From Leptospira interrogans serovar Manilae (GTDB taxonomy: Bacteria; Spirochaetota; Leptospiria; Leptospirales; Leptospiraceae), in assembly GCA_945887855.1 (NCBI GenBank), contig CAMCZP010000005.1, positions 21,510-85,509 of the forward strand: a stretch of DNA of 64,000 nucleotides. The letters run 5' to 3'. A program made the translations under genes and the position numbers. The notes under the pieces were generated by a model, which was not told where the DNA came from, did not search any database, and saw only the letters and a list, made by a program, of their open reading frames with translations. This document shows positions 9,150-19,599 of this stretch, piece by piece (the stretch's first letter is position 1; every line of letters starts with the position of its first letter).

Positions 9150-10019
9150 GTGAACGAAATTAATTTTGGATCCATCCCTGGAATGGAAGAGCCTGAATTC
9201 AATTATTTGAAAACAGTTATCTATGAAAAGACAGGGATATCTCTTGCTCCACATAAAAAAATTATGCTCCAGTCCAGGCTAAACACCCGACTGAGACAAA
9301 ACCAAATTATTAACTTCCAGGATTATGTAGGTAAGCTAAAATCTGATGTCAATTTTTTTAAAACAGAAATCTTAGAAATCATCAATCGGGTTACAACAAA
9401 TAAAACGGACTTCTTCAGAGAAAATCATCACTTTGATTACTTAAAATCAACAGCCTTTCCTGCAATTGAGCAAAAGAATAAAAATTTTTCCAAAAAATCT
9501 TTGCGAATCTGGTCTTCGGCATCTTCCACAGGAGAAGAACCATATTCTCTCGCAATCACCGTTCATGATTACTTTTTAGGCAAAACTGGATGGGATATAA
9601 AAATCTATGCATCCGATATCGATACAAATGTTTTAACACATGCGGACAAGGGTATCTACAAAGAGGATCGATTTTCAACTGTAAACAAAGATATTGTAAA
9701 TAAACACTTTACACTTACCAACACACCCGATGGTAAAGAATATAAAATCAAACCCAATATAAGAGAGTTGATCCACTTTCGAAAAATTAATCTCCTGGAG
9801 TCACCTTACCCTTTTTCTGAAAAAATGGATATAATCTTTTGCAGAAATGTGATCATATACTTCGACAAACCTACCCAAACAAAAATCTTTCAAAATTTAG
9901 AAAAAGTTATGATTGATGATGGATTGCTAATCATAGGACACAGTGAAACCCTATTCGGAATTTCTGAGAACTTTAAATTTCTCGGTCATACAATCTACCA
10001 GAGAAAGCCTAAAGGTTAA
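9150..10019 (+). CDS. cheR: Chemotaxis protein methyltransferase CheR
   Basis: A 289-residue SAM-dependent enzyme that methylates glutamates of chemoreceptors. It has the N-terminal CheR helical domain, NKTDFFREN (~84-92), the SAM-binding IWSSASSTGEEPYSLA (120-135) and DIIFCRNVIIYFD near residue 235. The start is GTG at 9150 without an obvious Shine-Dalgarno sequence; an internal ATG at 9183 is possible. No other che gene is present. The stop codon is immediately followed by the ATG of ddl. Confidence 0.93.
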   Translation: MNEINFGSIPGMEEPEFNYLKTVIYEKTGISLAPHKKIMLQSRLNTRLRQNQIINFQDYVGKLKSDVNFFKTEILEIINRVTTNKTDFFRENHHFDYLKSTAFPAIEQKNKNFSKKSLRIWSSASSTGEEPYSLAITVHDYFLGKTGWDIKIYASDIDTNVLTHADKGIYKEDRFSTVNKDIVNKHFTLTNTPDGKEYKIKPNIRELIHFRKINLLESPYPFSEKMDIIFCRNVIIYFDKPTQTKIFQNLEKVMIDDGLLIIGHSETLFGISENFKFLGHTIYQRKPKG

Positions 10020-11057
10020 ATGATTAGAGTTGCTATTCTGTTTGGGGGAACTTCCTCCGAACATGAAATTTCCATTAAAACCGGTCGATTTTTAATGGAA
10101 ACTTTGGATAAAAAAAAATATGAACTCTATCCCATTTACCTTACAAAAAATAGGGAATGGATTTACAATGAGAAACCAATCTCTTCCCTAACCTGGGAAA
10201 AAGATCTCTCACCTTCGAAGTTGGAATCATTTCTCTTAGAAAATTCCTTCCAAATAGTTCCAAACTTTCCCATTCATATCCCATTTGGTGTTTGTGTGAT
10301 GGGTTTGCATGGTGGTGAAGGAGAAGATGGCACCCTCCAGGGGTTCTTAAAAACTCTAAAAATCCCCTACACTGGATCTGGGATTTTGGCATCTGCTCTG
10401 GCAATGGACAAGTTTAGAGCAAACCAAATATTTCAGATGAATGGAATGAGCGTATCACCTTTTTTTGAAATTACAAAGTTGGATTATTTTAGTACATCTT
10501 TTTTATTGGAAAGCATTTGCACATCATTTCCATATTTTGTAAAACCAACATGTGGTGGCTCTAGTGTTTCTACAGGAATAGTTACATCAATACAAGAATT
10601 GGAGGCAAAGCTAAACGATTTATTTTTAAACGATGATAGAGCCCTCCTCCAAAAGCCTATCAAGGGCATAGAAGTTTCCTGTGGAGTGATTGACCGTAAA
10701 ATAAATAACAGATATACCCCAATTGCTCTTTTTCCCACCGAGATAATTCCAAGTGGTGAATTTTTTGATTTTGCTTCAAAATACACTGTGGGCAAAAGCC
10801 AAGAAATCACACCCGCTCGAATTAGTGATACTCTTATTTCCACAATCCAAACTTTGTCTGTAAAAGCTCATACCATATTGGGATGTAAGGGATATTCACG
10901 TACAGACTTTATCATAGAGGATATGGTTCCTTTTATTTTAGAGACCAACACTCTCCCCGGTATGACCGAAACAAGTTTGATTCCGCAACAAGTTGCTTAC
11001 CAAAATGAAACAATGTCAGACATATTAGATCTTTTGATTGAGAATGCTTTATCCTAA
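10020..11057 (+). CDS. ddl: D-alanine--D-alanine ligase
   Basis: A 345-residue ATP-grasp enzyme that makes D-Ala-D-Ala for MurF. It shows FGGTSSEHEISI at the N-terminus, GLHGGEGEDGTLQG (95-108), PYTGSGILASALAMDK, PCGGSSVSTGI-type glycine loop (PTCGGSSVSTGI) and the metal site LETNTLPGMTETSL. The ATG directly abuts the cheR stop. It ends convergently two bases from the HD-GYP gene with no terminator hairpin between them. Confidence 0.95.
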   Translation: MIRVAILFGGTSSEHEISIKTGRFLMETLDKKKYELYPIYLTKNREWIYNEKPISSLTWEKDLSPSKLESFLLENSFQIVPNFPIHIPFGVCVMGLHGGEGEDGTLQGFLKTLKIPYTGSGILASALAMDKFRANQIFQMNGMSVSPFFEITKLDYFSTSFLLESICTSFPYFVKPTCGGSSVSTGIVTSIQELEAKLNDLFLNDDRALLQKPIKGIEVSCGVIDRKINNRYTPIALFPTEIIPSGEFFDFASKYTVGKSQEITPARISDTLISTIQTLSVKAHTILGCKGYSRTDFIIEDMVPFILETNTLPGMTETSLIPQQVAYQNETMSDILDLLIENALS

Positions 11058-11059
11058 AT

Positions 11060-13042
11060 TTATGCGATATGATCTATTAACTTAGGAGTTAAAATTTCAT
11101 AAATTTTTCCATCTATAAAAACATTTAGTAAATCATTGTCCACATGATTATCTTTTACTTCCATCTTTAGTATATCAAGAGCTCTCTCAACTGGAATCGC
11201 TTTTTTATAAGGCCTGTCTTTGTCGGTAAGTGCATCATATATATCTGCAATGGTCATCATTTTGGATTGGATTGGAATTTCATGTGCCAACAAACCCCGT
11301 GGATACCCTTTTCCATTTAGTTTTTCATGGTGTGCGTGGGCAATCTTGGGGATTGATTTTAGTCCATCTGTCCAGGGGATTTTGCTTAAAAATTGAAATG
11401 TATGTTCAACATGAGATTCCATTTCCAGTCGTTCTTTTAAATCTAAAGATCCTTTTTTTATGGAAAGAAAATTATATTCGTATTCTGTAATCAAGGGATA
11501 ACTCGAACCATCTACAAACTCATAATTTATTTTAGCAATATCATCTAATAGATTTGAACTGGTTTGTTCAAGTACTGTGGGTTCATTGCATTTGATAACT
11601 ATTTCCATTAAATCGGTAAGTCTTTTTTTTTCTAATGCAAACTCAGAATCTATTTTTGTTTCATAACCGGTAAATTCAGAACTACCATTTGATTTTAAAT
11701 AATCTAGTTTCTTTTGGTTAAATTTTGCTTCTAAATCTTTAATAAGATAATAGAATCTCCATTTGATAATATCAAGTTGATAGGATTCTAATTTTTTTGA
11801 CTTAACTAAAACTTTTTCCCGAACTCCAACCTTTCCAAAATCATGCAAAAGAGATGCATATCGTATTTCACGCATTTGGTCATACGTAAATTTAACATCT
11901 TTAAACATTCCATCATCTAAACTATCTACTAACTTAGCCAATCCAACAGTAAACTCTGCCACACGAAATGAATGACCACTAGTTGTGGGATCTCTAGATT
12001 CAATTGCACTGACCGATGCAGTAACAAATCCCTCAAAGAGTTTTTCTATATCCTGAATAAGATTATTATTTTGGATAGCTACAGCAGCTTGACCTGCTAC
12101 ACTCATCACAAGATCTTCAGAATATTTATCAAAAGAAGTAACATCACTTCCTTTCATTTGCTCAGGAGTGAGTTTTTGATTAAAATTTCTTTTTTTATTT
12201 ATTAACTGTATTACACCAATTACTTCACCCATGTGATTTTTCATAGGTACTACAAGCATACTTTTAGAATAATAATTTTTTATTTTATCATATTCACTAT
12301 TAAATCTATATTCCATATTGGGAGGGAGATTGTATGCATCAGGAATATTTAAAAGCTGCCCTGTAAAAGCAACAAAACCTGAAATACTTTGTTTATTGAT
12401 GGGCATTAAAAATTCACTTGTTTTTAGATCGAGTGCTGACACCTTAAATCTTAGATTTTTGGGAACTCCATTTTCATCCTTTTCAACTAGGTAGAGAGAA
12501 CCACCATCTGCAATACAAATCTCTCGAGCACTGTACAAGATATCTCGTAATAGTTTTGTAAAATCTTTTTCATTTCCTAGGCTCATGCCTATTCTGGTGA
12601 GTTTTGAAATATGGCTGGTACTGATGTTAAATTTGTATTGAAGTTCAAAACCTTCTCTTCTCATTTGAAGAAGACTAAATATATTTATAAAATTTCTAGC
12701 AAGAAAGACAGGTGGAACTGTAAATTCAATATTAGAGTAATACAAATCTTTTTCTAAATCTGTTTGGGTAAGAACATCTTCCTCGAAAGGAGCATTGACC
12801 ACGATCATAGCTAAAAAATTAGAATTGATAGTTAGAATATTTCGAATTTGTTTGTGTTTTGTTAAAATAGTTTCTTTGTTTAAATAAAATACTACTAGTA
12901 TGAATTTGTTTGTGGATTGGATTACGCTTGGATTGATTATTATATCTTCTATATCAATGATTTTAGCATTTATTTGTTGAGAAAATGACTGGATTTTACC
13001 TGTCAATCCTGGATTGTCAGTGATAATATATTGTGTGCTCAC
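11060..13042 (-). CDS. GAF and HD-GYP domain protein, putative cyclic-di-GMP phosphodiesterase
   Basis: A 660-residue signalling protein. Residues 1-130 resemble a degenerate receiver-like region; ~150-330 is a GAF domain ([34 protein letters not shown]); ~335-650 is HD-GYP. The metal ligands are H400-D401, H544, [11 protein letters not shown] (571-581) and [13 protein letters not shown] (600-612). HD-GYP enzymes hydrolyse cyclic-di-GMP. The segment between the HD pair and the HHE motif is about 170 residues, far longer than the usual ~60, implying an insertion of about 115 residues (roughly 415-530). No membrane segment is seen. Confidence 0.85.
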   Translation of the reverse strand: MSTQYIITDNPGLTGKIQSFSQQINAKIIDIEDIIINPSVIQSTNKFILVVFYLNKETILTKHKQIRNILTINSNFLAMIVVNAPFEEDVLTQTDLEKDLYYSNIEFTVPPVFLARNFINIFSLLQMRREGFELQYKFNISTSHISKLTRIGMSLGNEKDFTKLLRDILYSAREICIADGGSLYLVEKDENGVPKNLRFKVSALDLKTSEFLMPINKQSISGFVAFTGQLLNIPDAYNLPPNMEYRFNSEYDKIKNYYSKSMLVVPMKNHMGEVIGVIQLINKKRNFNQKLTPEQMKGSDVTSFDKYSEDLVMSVAGQAAVAIQNNNLIQDIEKLFEGFVTASVSAIESRDPTTSGHSFRVAEFTVGLAKLVDSLDDGMFKDVKFTYDQMREIRYASLLHDFGKVGVREKVLVKSKKLESYQLDIIKWRFYYLIKDLEAKFNQKKLDYLKSNGSSEFTGYETKIDSEFALEKKRLTDLMEIVIKCNEPTVLEQTSSNLLDDIAKINYEFVDGSSYPLITEYEYNFLSIKKGSLDLKERLEMESHVEHTFQFLSKIPWTDGLKSIPKIAHAHHEKLNGKGYPRGLLAHEIPIQSKMMTIADIYDALTDKDRPYKKAIPVERALDILKMEVKDNHVDNDLLNVFIDGKIYEILTPKLIDHIA

Positions 13043-13178
13043 TTATATTTAACCTCCCTACCTAGACCAAAAGGAATTCCTTAACCAGTATAAAAAGGAA
13101 AGATAAAGTAAAAAGTAAAAAAGAACTTTTCTTAGAAAAAAGCCATAGAAATAATCGCAGGAAAAAAAATATGGATAG

Positions 13179-13216
13179 ATAAACTATAGAAGGTTTTGGG
13201 TACTTCTATAGTTTAT
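13179..13216 (-). terminator. Hairpin terminator after flgE
   Basis: A perfect inverted repeat with 14-bp arms (13179-13192 and 13203-13216) and a 10-base loop lies 16 bases past the flgE stop. Read on the minus strand it is followed after about nine bases by an eight-T run. It sits before the HD-GYP start at 13042, so it probably ends the fliK-flgD-flgE transcript. Confidence 0.65.
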
Positions 13217-13231
13217 TTAGGTGAGTAGTTC

Positions 13232-14632
13232 TTATCTCTTGAGTCCTAGAACCTCTTGGATCATTTGATCAGATGTAGTGATGGTTTTAGAATTTGCCTG
13301 GAAACCTCTTTGGGTTACAATCATATCTGTAAATGCATCCGATAGATCCACATTTGACATTTCTAAAAGCCCAGCGTTTATTTTACCTCTACCCGCAACT
13401 CCAGATTCTCCAATATTGGCTTCACCTGAGTTCATAGAATAAGCAAACATAGTATCTCCGACTTTGTTCAAACCGGATGGGTTATTAAATACTGCCATTG
13501 CAATTCTTGCTAGGGGCTGCTGAACACCATTGGAATAAACACCTGTGATAGTTCCTGAGTTATCAATGGAAAAAGCTTCCATATAGCCCATACCGTAACC
13601 ATCTTGCTTTACTGCTTTGGTTGTGAAGTCAGCGGAAAATTGTGTGATCCCACCAACCATTCCTGCTTCTCCAAGCTTTAGTTCTATGGTTTGAACCCCT
13701 GGATTACCTGAGATACGATAGGCAATTTTTGCAGAAAGGTTTCCACTCGACTGGCTATCTACACCATCCGATACACTCACCAATTTACCATCGGGTGAAA
13801 AACCCAATTCAAATTCGGTGTTTCCTGGAAGCTCCGTATTTTGTCCTGCAACTGAGGAAGCATCAACGTCTATGCTTACTTGGCTTGCATCAGTGATAGC
13901 CGCATTTGCTTTCCAAACATTGTCCCTAACTTTATAAAATTGAACTTTTAATTCTCTTTCATTTCCCTGGTCATCAAAGATTTTAATGGAAGTTGAATGT
14001 CCCCTTCTCTTTTTTGGATCAGGATCAGATATCATTTTTTGGATTTCTTCAGGACTTGCACCTTCGGGAACAGACAATGCAGCACCATTTAAATTAGATT
14101 GGAATACAACTTCTTTTGTAGCTTTAGCGGATTCTTTTGAATAGAGTGGAATCACTATATCTTCTATGGAAGCAGAAGTGTTTAAATATTTATTTCCATT
14201 TTCATCTATTCTGGAATTCCATCCCTGAACCTTGACTCCATTGGAAGGATTAACAAAACTTCCATTTTTATCCACATTGAATGCACCGGCTCTTGTATAA
14301 AATTCTTTGTCTCCATTTTTTACTATGAAGAAACCTTCTCCAGAAATTGCCATATCAGTATTTTTTCCCGTTGTCTGGAAAGAACCCTGTGTCATTAATT
14401 TATCTATTGTAGCAATCAAAGAACCCAGTCCCACCTGCTTTGGGTTGACCCCACCTATACTTTCCTTTGGCTCGGAAGCTGCTCCGAGTTCCTGGGAAAT
14501 CATATCTTGGAAAGTTACACGTTCAGCCTTGAACCCATGTGTATTGACATTGGAAATATTGTTACCGACAACATCCATCCTAACTTGGTGATTCTTTAAG
14601 CCGGATACACCGGAGTACAAAGATCGCATCAT
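13232..14632 (-). CDS. flgE: Flagellar hook protein FlgE
   Basis: A 466-residue hook subunit. The N-terminal [20 protein letters not shown] and the [20 protein letters not shown] block are the rod/hook signature, and the C-terminal coiled-coil ends in [20 protein letters not shown]. It polymerises to the hook; in spirochaetes this lies in the periplasm, and hook subunits can be cross-linked by lysinoalanine. It is the third gene of a minus-strand fliK-flgD-flgE run. Confidence 0.96.
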   Translation of the reverse strand: MMRSLYSGVSGLKNHQVRMDVVGNNISNVNTHGFKAERVTFQDMISQELGAASEPKESIGGVNPKQVGLGSLIATIDKLMTQGSFQTTGKNTDMAISGEGFFIVKNGDKEFYTRAGAFNVDKNGSFVNPSNGVKVQGWNSRIDENGNKYLNTSASIEDIVIPLYSKESAKATKEVVFQSNLNGAALSVPEGASPEEIQKMISDPDPKKRRGHSTSIKIFDDQGNERELKVQFYKVRDNVWKANAAITDASQVSIDVDASSVAGQNTELPGNTEFELGFSPDGKLVSVSDGVDSQSSGNLSAKIAYRISGNPGVQTIELKLGEAGMVGGITQFSADFTTKAVKQDGYGMGYMEAFSIDNSGTITGVYSNGVQQPLARIAMAVFNNPSGLNKVGDTMFAYSMNSGEANIGESGVAGRGKINAGLLEMSNVDLSDAFTDMIVTQRGFQANSKTITTSDQMIQEVLGLKR

Positions 14633-14662
14633 AAAGCTTTTACCTCAGAAATAAATTTATTT

Positions 14663-15340
14663 TTAATAACCATTTTTACTATTTTTAGCACCGGGAAATT
14701 CTCTTTCCTTTGTATCCAACAAGTTTTTTTCGTTGGGATTCTCCCTAGAACTTCGGCCTGTTTCGGAAAAAGATGAATCAAGTTTTGGATTTTGTGAAGA
14801 TTTTTCCGAATCCTGTAAATTTTCAGAGACATCCCCATTTAAAATTGCAGGGTCGGATATAAGATTTATCTGGTCAACCTCTACGGTTCGTCCATTGACC
14901 CGAACAAAAGACTTTCCATCAGAATCAAAAAAGAGAGCAGATGCTATACCTGTTACAGTCTCACCCGACACAAAATCAGGACCGCTTACCAATTTTCCAA
15001 CCAATGTATAACTTTGCCTGGCTTCCATTCTTTGCATGGATGTAGAAATATTTTTCATCTGTTCTAAACTTGAAAATTGAGCCATCTGTGCTATAAAATC
15101 CTGGTCTTTTACCGGATTGGTTGGATCTTGTTTAGAAAGCTGGGTGATCAAAAGTTTTAAAAAATCATCCTTACCTAGCTGCTTTGGTGTTGCGCGTATC
15201 TCAATACCTTTTAAGCCGCTTTTGTCTTCCTTTTCTAGTCGTTTGAGATGAGTTTTTAGATCAAATTTTTTCTCACTATCAAAGTACCTATTGCGAATTG
15301 CCTCTTCTCCGGGTGAGGGAGTTCTTCCTATTTCAGCCAT
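14663..15340 (-). CDS. flgD: Flagellar hook assembly (capping) protein FlgD
   Basis: A 225-residue hook-cap scaffold. The conserved N-terminal block is [41 protein letters not shown] at about 54-95 (two overlapping motifs). The downstream beta-rich part ([17 protein letters not shown]) is the normal FlgD fold. The last ~55 residues are a polar, serine- and asparagine-rich tail that looks disordered. It follows the FliK-like gene with a two-base gap. Confidence 0.93.
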   Translation of the reverse strand: MAEIGRTPSPGEEAIRNRYFDSEKKFDLKTHLKRLEKEDKSGLKGIEIRATPKQLGKDDFLKLLITQLSKQDPTNPVKDQDFIAQMAQFSSLEQMKNISTSMQRMEARQSYTLVGKLVSGPDFVSGETVTGIASALFFDSDGKSFVRVNGRTVEVDQINLISDPAILNGDVSENLQDSEKSSQNPKLDSSFSETGRSSRENPNEKNLLDTKEREFPGAKNSKNGY

Positions 15341-15342
15341 AC

Positions 15343-16956
15343 TTAAACCTTTACATCAAGAATTCTTGTATTTGTTATTTCCTGGAGAGTGGGTTCGTTT
15401 GTTTCACTCTCGCCATTTAAAGATGATGTTGAGGAGTTTGCATTTGGATCCCGATCCTTAGAAGAATCATCTCTGTTTGTGAAAGAAAGGGTTGAATCAG
15501 ATCGTAAATCCACCTGTATTTCAAAAAGGTCTAAACCACCCGCTTTTAAATCAGCTTTAAGATTAGCTAAATCACCCAGGATCATCTGCCTTGTGGATTC
15601 ATTTTCAACTGTAATTTTTCCTTCTAATCTATTGTTCTCTTCGCTGACAAACAATGTGACTTTTCCAAGGTCCTTGGGTTGAAGAGAAATTTCTGCTGTA
15701 TTACGACCATTTTCTACAATATGAAATTTAGCAGCTTTTACTATTTCTTTAAAATTTTGGCTCAGTGAATCCTGTTTTTGAGCTGCTTTTACTTCAGTCT
15801 TTTGCTCGGCAACTTTTTGTTTTTGCTCAAAAAGATTGGATGAGTTGGATGCTTTCTCGGAGGATTTTGGTTCTGAGGAAATCTCAAACTTTGGTTCGGG
15901 GGTACTTTCGGAATATTTTTGCCTAGGTAAATTAGTATCTACTCTCTTTAATTTATCCGTGATAGTAGTTTGTACTTCTTCTTTGGGTTGTCTGGAGAAT
16001 TGAAAATTTTCTTTGGAAAAAGATTTATCAATGGAAGTTTTTTCACCAATCAATTTTTCTAACGGATCATTTGGCTTTTCAGATGCCTTTCCTTTGGGCT
16101 TAATTTTTTTGTCAGATTTATTTTGGGAATCTTCTGATTCAACCTGAAGTGATAAATGATTAGTTTTCATATTATCAAACATTTTATCATCTATTTTCTG
16201 AGTTTTTAATTGATTACCTCTGGATTCTTCAATCAATTGTTTTACACTCAAAATAGAGGATGATTCTGATTTCTGAGAATTATTTCCTCTGGAATCTTTG
16301 TTGTTATTTTCATTCGTTTGGTTTATTACTTTTTTTTCAGTATTTTCAAATGCAGACTTGAGTAGGTCATTTGATTCTTTTTTATCTATATTTTTTTGGA
16401 AAATTTCCCTTGGTTTGTTTGGATTTTCAAGGTTTCCTTTTTTTAATTTTTCTTGAAAAATTTCTGAACTAGAACTATCTTTTTGAAATACGGGTAGAAG
16501 GATAGATGAAATACTGAGTCCTCCAGAATTCATTTGGTTGTCAGACAAATTTTTTAATAACTTTTCCTCGGAAGGAAGCTCTGTTTTCAGTTGGGATCTT
16601 GGAGTTTTGGAAATTAATTCCTCGTGGGATTCAACTTCTTCCTCTATAGAAAAATCATTTCTGTCCTCTTCCAATGGATTTGTTTGTTCCTCTTTTTTGA
16701 CGAAACTTTCCATATTCCCGTTGTTTGTTTCTTCTACATTCTCAGTTTTTGAGGAGTTGGAATTGTTTTCTTTAGTTGGAGGTTCCATTTCCTTTGGAGT
16801 TTCTATTCTATTGGATTCTTTTGATTCTTCCGAAGCTATCTGCAGTGCTATTGAAAATCCACTGGAATCAGAGGGTGAAGGGATTGAATTTTCCGATTTT
16901 TTATACTCAATATCTGGAAAAAATGCTAATTTGCTCAATTCGTTTGTATTTATCAT
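15343..16956 (-). CDS. fliK: Flagellar hook-length control protein, FliK-like
   Basis: A 537-residue protein. Residues 1-~400 are extremely polar and rich in Ser, Glu, Lys and Asn, consistent with the flexible ruler part. The C-terminal ~100 residues form the Flg_hook domain, seen as [19 protein letters not shown] and [20 protein letters not shown]. FliK measures hook length and switches export specificity. Its position directly upstream of flgD and flgE supports the call. It is divergent from flgB across a 120-base gap in which I could not find a convincing sigma-28 promoter. Confidence 0.85.
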   Translation of the reverse strand: MINTNELSKLAFFPDIEYKKSENSIPSPSDSSGFSIALQIASEESKESNRIETPKEMEPPTKENNSNSSKTENVEETNNGNMESFVKKEEQTNPLEEDRNDFSIEEEVESHEELISKTPRSQLKTELPSEEKLLKNLSDNQMNSGGLSISSILLPVFQKDSSSSEIFQEKLKKGNLENPNKPREIFQKNIDKKESNDLLKSAFENTEKKVINQTNENNNKDSRGNNSQKSESSSILSVKQLIEESRGNQLKTQKIDDKMFDNMKTNHLSLQVESEDSQNKSDKKIKPKGKASEKPNDPLEKLIGEKTSIDKSFSKENFQFSRQPKEEVQTTITDKLKRVDTNLPRQKYSESTPEPKFEISSEPKSSEKASNSSNLFEQKQKVAEQKTEVKAAQKQDSLSQNFKEIVKAAKFHIVENGRNTAEISLQPKDLGKVTLFVSEENNRLEGKITVENESTRQMILGDLANLKADLKAGGLDLFEIQVDLRSDSTLSFTNRDDSSKDRDPNANSSTSSLNGESETNEPTLQEITNTRILDVKV

Positions 16957-17076
16957 AGAAACCCCTACTACAGTTTCGAAATTTGGACAAATTACTTTAG
17001 CATTAATTTTAAACTAAAACATAAAAAAACTTATTAAGGATTTTTGAAACTTGCCGAAGTTGTTTCAGAGGTATTT

Positions 17077-17508
17077 ATGTTCGAAACATCCCACTTCATG
17101 AAAACACAAGATCTTTTGGAAAGAGGAATGAATTCTTCCTTGGTAAAAAGAAAGGTCATATCGGACAACATAGCCAACATAGACGTTCCAGGCTTCAAAC
17201 GAAGCGAAGTAACTTTTGAGGAAAACTTAAAAAGAGCAATTGAGTCTGAAAAAACTGAAAAGCTCAAAACTGTTCCCACGAAAACCACAGATGAAAGACA
17301 CATCAATTTCTTTAACTCATCCAATTACAAAGATGTATCACCCTCAATTAAAACTGATTATTTGAGCAGAATGAGAGCTGATGGAAACAATGTGGATATA
17401 GAAAAAGAAATCACGGAAGCTTCTCATAACCAAATGCATTACTTTATGATGGTAGAAAGACTCAACCATAATTTCCGCCAACTCAATTTGGTTTTAAAAC
17501 AACAATAA
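17077..17508 (+). CDS. flgB: Flagellar basal-body rod protein FlgB
   Basis: About 143 residues. The rod signature is VKRKVISDNIANIDVPGFKR near residue 25, and the C-terminus ends HNFRQLNLVLKQQ. The ATG at 17077 is preferred over an in-frame TTG at 17044 because AGAGG (17067-17071) lies five bases upstream and family members begin with MFE...-like ends. It is a proximal rod subunit and the first gene of flgB-flgC-fliE. Confidence 0.94.
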   Translation: MFETSHFMKTQDLLERGMNSSLVKRKVISDNIANIDVPGFKRSEVTFEENLKRAIESEKTEKLKTVPTKTTDERHINFFNSSNYKDVSPSIKTDYLSRMRADGNNVDIEKEITEASHNQMHYFMMVERLNHNFRQLNLVLKQQ

Positions 17509-17525
17509 TATAAGGGGTTAATTCT

Positions 17526-17987
17526 ATGGGTATTTTTTCTTCTATAAACGTTTCAGCTACAGGGCTTTCCTCACAACGCTTACGAATGGATGTTATTTCA
17601 AATAACATTGCAAATTCTACAACCACCCGTAATACAAATGGTGATGGACCATTTCGAAGAGATAGAGTTATCATGACTCCAATCAACCTTAGAACCAGAT
17701 GGAATAGTCCGGCTTATCCATTCGGACTCAGAACGGACGAAGGTCAGGGAGTTAAGGTTATGAAAATTGAAAAGGATATGAGCCCTCTTAGATTGGTTTA
17801 TGATCCAAGTCATCCAGATTCTATAAAAGTAGGTGAGAAGAAAGGATATGTGGAATTTCCGAACATCAATATAGTGACAGAGATGACAGATATGATCTCA
17901 GCTTCAAGGTCCTATGAAGCAAATGTGCAATTGATCAATGGTAGCAAAGCTATGTTTAACAAAGCAATGGAAATAGGTAGGGCATAA
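17526..17987 (+). CDS. flgC: Flagellar basal-body rod protein FlgC
   Basis: A 153-residue rod subunit with the N-terminal SSINVSATGLSSQRLRMDVI and SNNIANSTTT, and the C-terminal ASRSYEANVQLINGSKAMFN. AAGGGG precedes the ATG by about seven bases. It lies between flgB and fliE, the standard order. Confidence 0.96.
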   Translation: MGIFSSINVSATGLSSQRLRMDVISNNIANSTTTRNTNGDGPFRRDRVIMTPINLRTRWNSPAYPFGLRTDEGQGVKVMKIEKDMSPLRLVYDPSHPDSIKVGEKKGYVEFPNINIVTEMTDMISASRSYEANVQLINGSKAMFNKAMEIGRA

Positions 17988-17989
17988 GT

Positions 17990-18343
17990 ATGAATCTAAG
18001 TTCAATCAATAGTTCTATATCACAGTATTCATCTACTCCAAAAGGGAATCAGATAGGAGTCAATACAACAGATCCTTTGCATTTTGGAAATACCCCAAGC
18101 ATTGGCAAAACCGATGATATTTCGGAAAGCTTTTCTGAAGTTTTAAAAAAATCATTAGAAAAAGTAAATGATACCCAGGTTACTGCGGATGATTTGACTC
18201 AAAAAATGATTTATAATCCCAACAGTGTGGAAGCTCATGAAGTGATGATAGCCTCTGAAAAAGCTAGAATATCACTAACATTCACAAAAACAGTTGTGGA
18301 TGGTATCATTCGTGCATATAGAGATCTAACTAATTTAAGATAA
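17990..18343 (+). CDS. fliE: Flagellar hook-basal body complex protein FliE
   Basis: A 117-residue protein. The conserved C-terminal half reads SFSEVLKKSLEKVNDTQVTA and continues to PNSVEAHEVMIASEKARISL and IRAYRDL. FliE joins the MS ring to the rod. It starts two bases after the flgC stop, so they are probably cotranscribed. Confidence 0.94.
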   Translation: MNLSSINSSISQYSSTPKGNQIGVNTTDPLHFGNTPSIGKTDDISESFSEVLKKSLEKVNDTQVTADDLTQKMIYNPNSVEAHEVMIASEKARISLTFTKTVVDGIIRAYRDLTNLR

Positions 18344-18462
18344 TAATAAGAATCTGCATGACACCGTAACAAATAATTCTATTTTGCACTTATGCTGCAA
18401 AGTATTTTATTCTATAAAACTTACAACTCATGTAATGAAGATTTCTGGTCTAAATTTTCTAT

Positions 18463-19599
18463 ATGAAACTTCTTACATGGTACTACTTTCTTATCTTTGG
18501 TTTTTTATTACACACTTCCTGTAAAATTAACTCTTCCAAACAACAATCTATTGATGCTCATTATAAATTATCAGTTTATGTGGGTGTAAACAATGTAAAA
18601 ATCTGCCTACATTCAATACAAAATTTACAAACCCCTGACCAAAAAAATTGTTCTGATTCCTATCAAAACCAAACTCCCTGCATGCTACACCCTACAGAAG
18701 TTCCTTTTTTTTCAATGCCACCCAAAGAAGCTGCAGATATAATTTTTAAAGGTATCTCAGAACTACAGATCAAAAACCCTAAAATTGCAAGGATATTAGA
18801 AAAAATTATAATATTTAATATTGATTACAAGGACATAAAAACAAAAGAAGTCCTAAACAAATTTGAAAAAGATCTAGAGTCTATCTTAAAAAATAATAAA
18901 ATTTATGGAATTGTAAAGCGGTTAGATACAGATGAAACATCAAATTTATTGTTAGAAAGTGCTTTGTACGACTACCCTATCTTAGATAATAATTTCTATT
19001 ATCTATTTACAGGAGATAATTTATTTCATCTACTTCAATTTAAAAATAAAACAATAGTTAGTAATGTAAATGATAATTTAGGTTATGATATTTTATTTGA
19101 GAGAGGAGAAAATTATAGAAAAGAGTTCTTTTCCTGTAGACAAATCATTTCAAACTCCCTAGATACATTAAATAGTGGATGGGAAAATTTTGAAGATTGT
19201 AAGTTATACATACAAAATAGATTTTTAGAATCTAAAATAAAACCATTTTTTGAAAAAAATACACCTGAGACTAATAATAGTCTTTATGCAATTGGCGGGA
19301 TTTGGACAGATACTGGAAAATATTATTTAAAACCAATTTTAACAAGAAAAGAAATCAAGGAATCTATTAGGAAAAGTTGTAAATTTACAACAGTAGAACT
19401 TTTAAATAAAAATTACAATAAAAATACTTCTTATAAACTTTGTTATAATTTGTCTTACATTGATACAATTTTAGAATTACTAAAAATGGATTCCGTTAAA
19501 ATTCTTCCTGAATCCAACATATCTTCTTCTGGGGCAATTTTTTCAGGATTTTTTCCTGAATGTGGTTCTGTAAACAAACAGTTACCTAAAAAGAAATAA
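18463..19599 (+). CDS. Cysteine-rich putative lipoprotein
   Basis: A 378-residue protein with a hydrophobic signal sequence and lipobox ending LLHTSC near residue 20, so probably lipidated and envelope-located. Beyond the lipid cysteine it has eight more cysteines (ICL, NCS, PCM, SCR, DCK, SCK, LCY, ECG contexts), an even number that fits disulfide bonding in the periplasm. I recognise no domain. Its stop overlaps the ATG of rsmH (TAATG), so it is coupled to the dcw cluster. Confidence 0.65.
   Translation: MKLLTWYYFLIFGFLLHTSCKINSSKQQSIDAHYKLSVYVGVNNVKICLHSIQNLQTPDQKNCSDSYQNQTPCMLHPTEVPFFSMPPKEAADIIFKGISELQIKNPKIARILEKIIIFNIDYKDIKTKEVLNKFEKDLESILKNNKIYGIVKRLDTDETSNLLLESALYDYPILDNNFYYLFTGDNLFHLLQFKNKTIVSNVNDNLGYDILFERGENYRKEFFSCRQIISNSLDTLNSGWENFEDCKLYIQNRFLESKIKPFFEKNTPETNNSLYAIGGIWTDTGKYYLKPILTRKEIKESIRKSCKFTTVELLNKNYNKNTSYKLCYNLSYIDTILELLKMDSVKILPESNISSSGAIFSGFFPECGSVNKQLPKKK

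Noticed and set aside
16957..17076. Sigma-28 promoter between fliK and flgB
   Set aside because: No convincing TAAA and GCCGATAA boxes were found on either strand.
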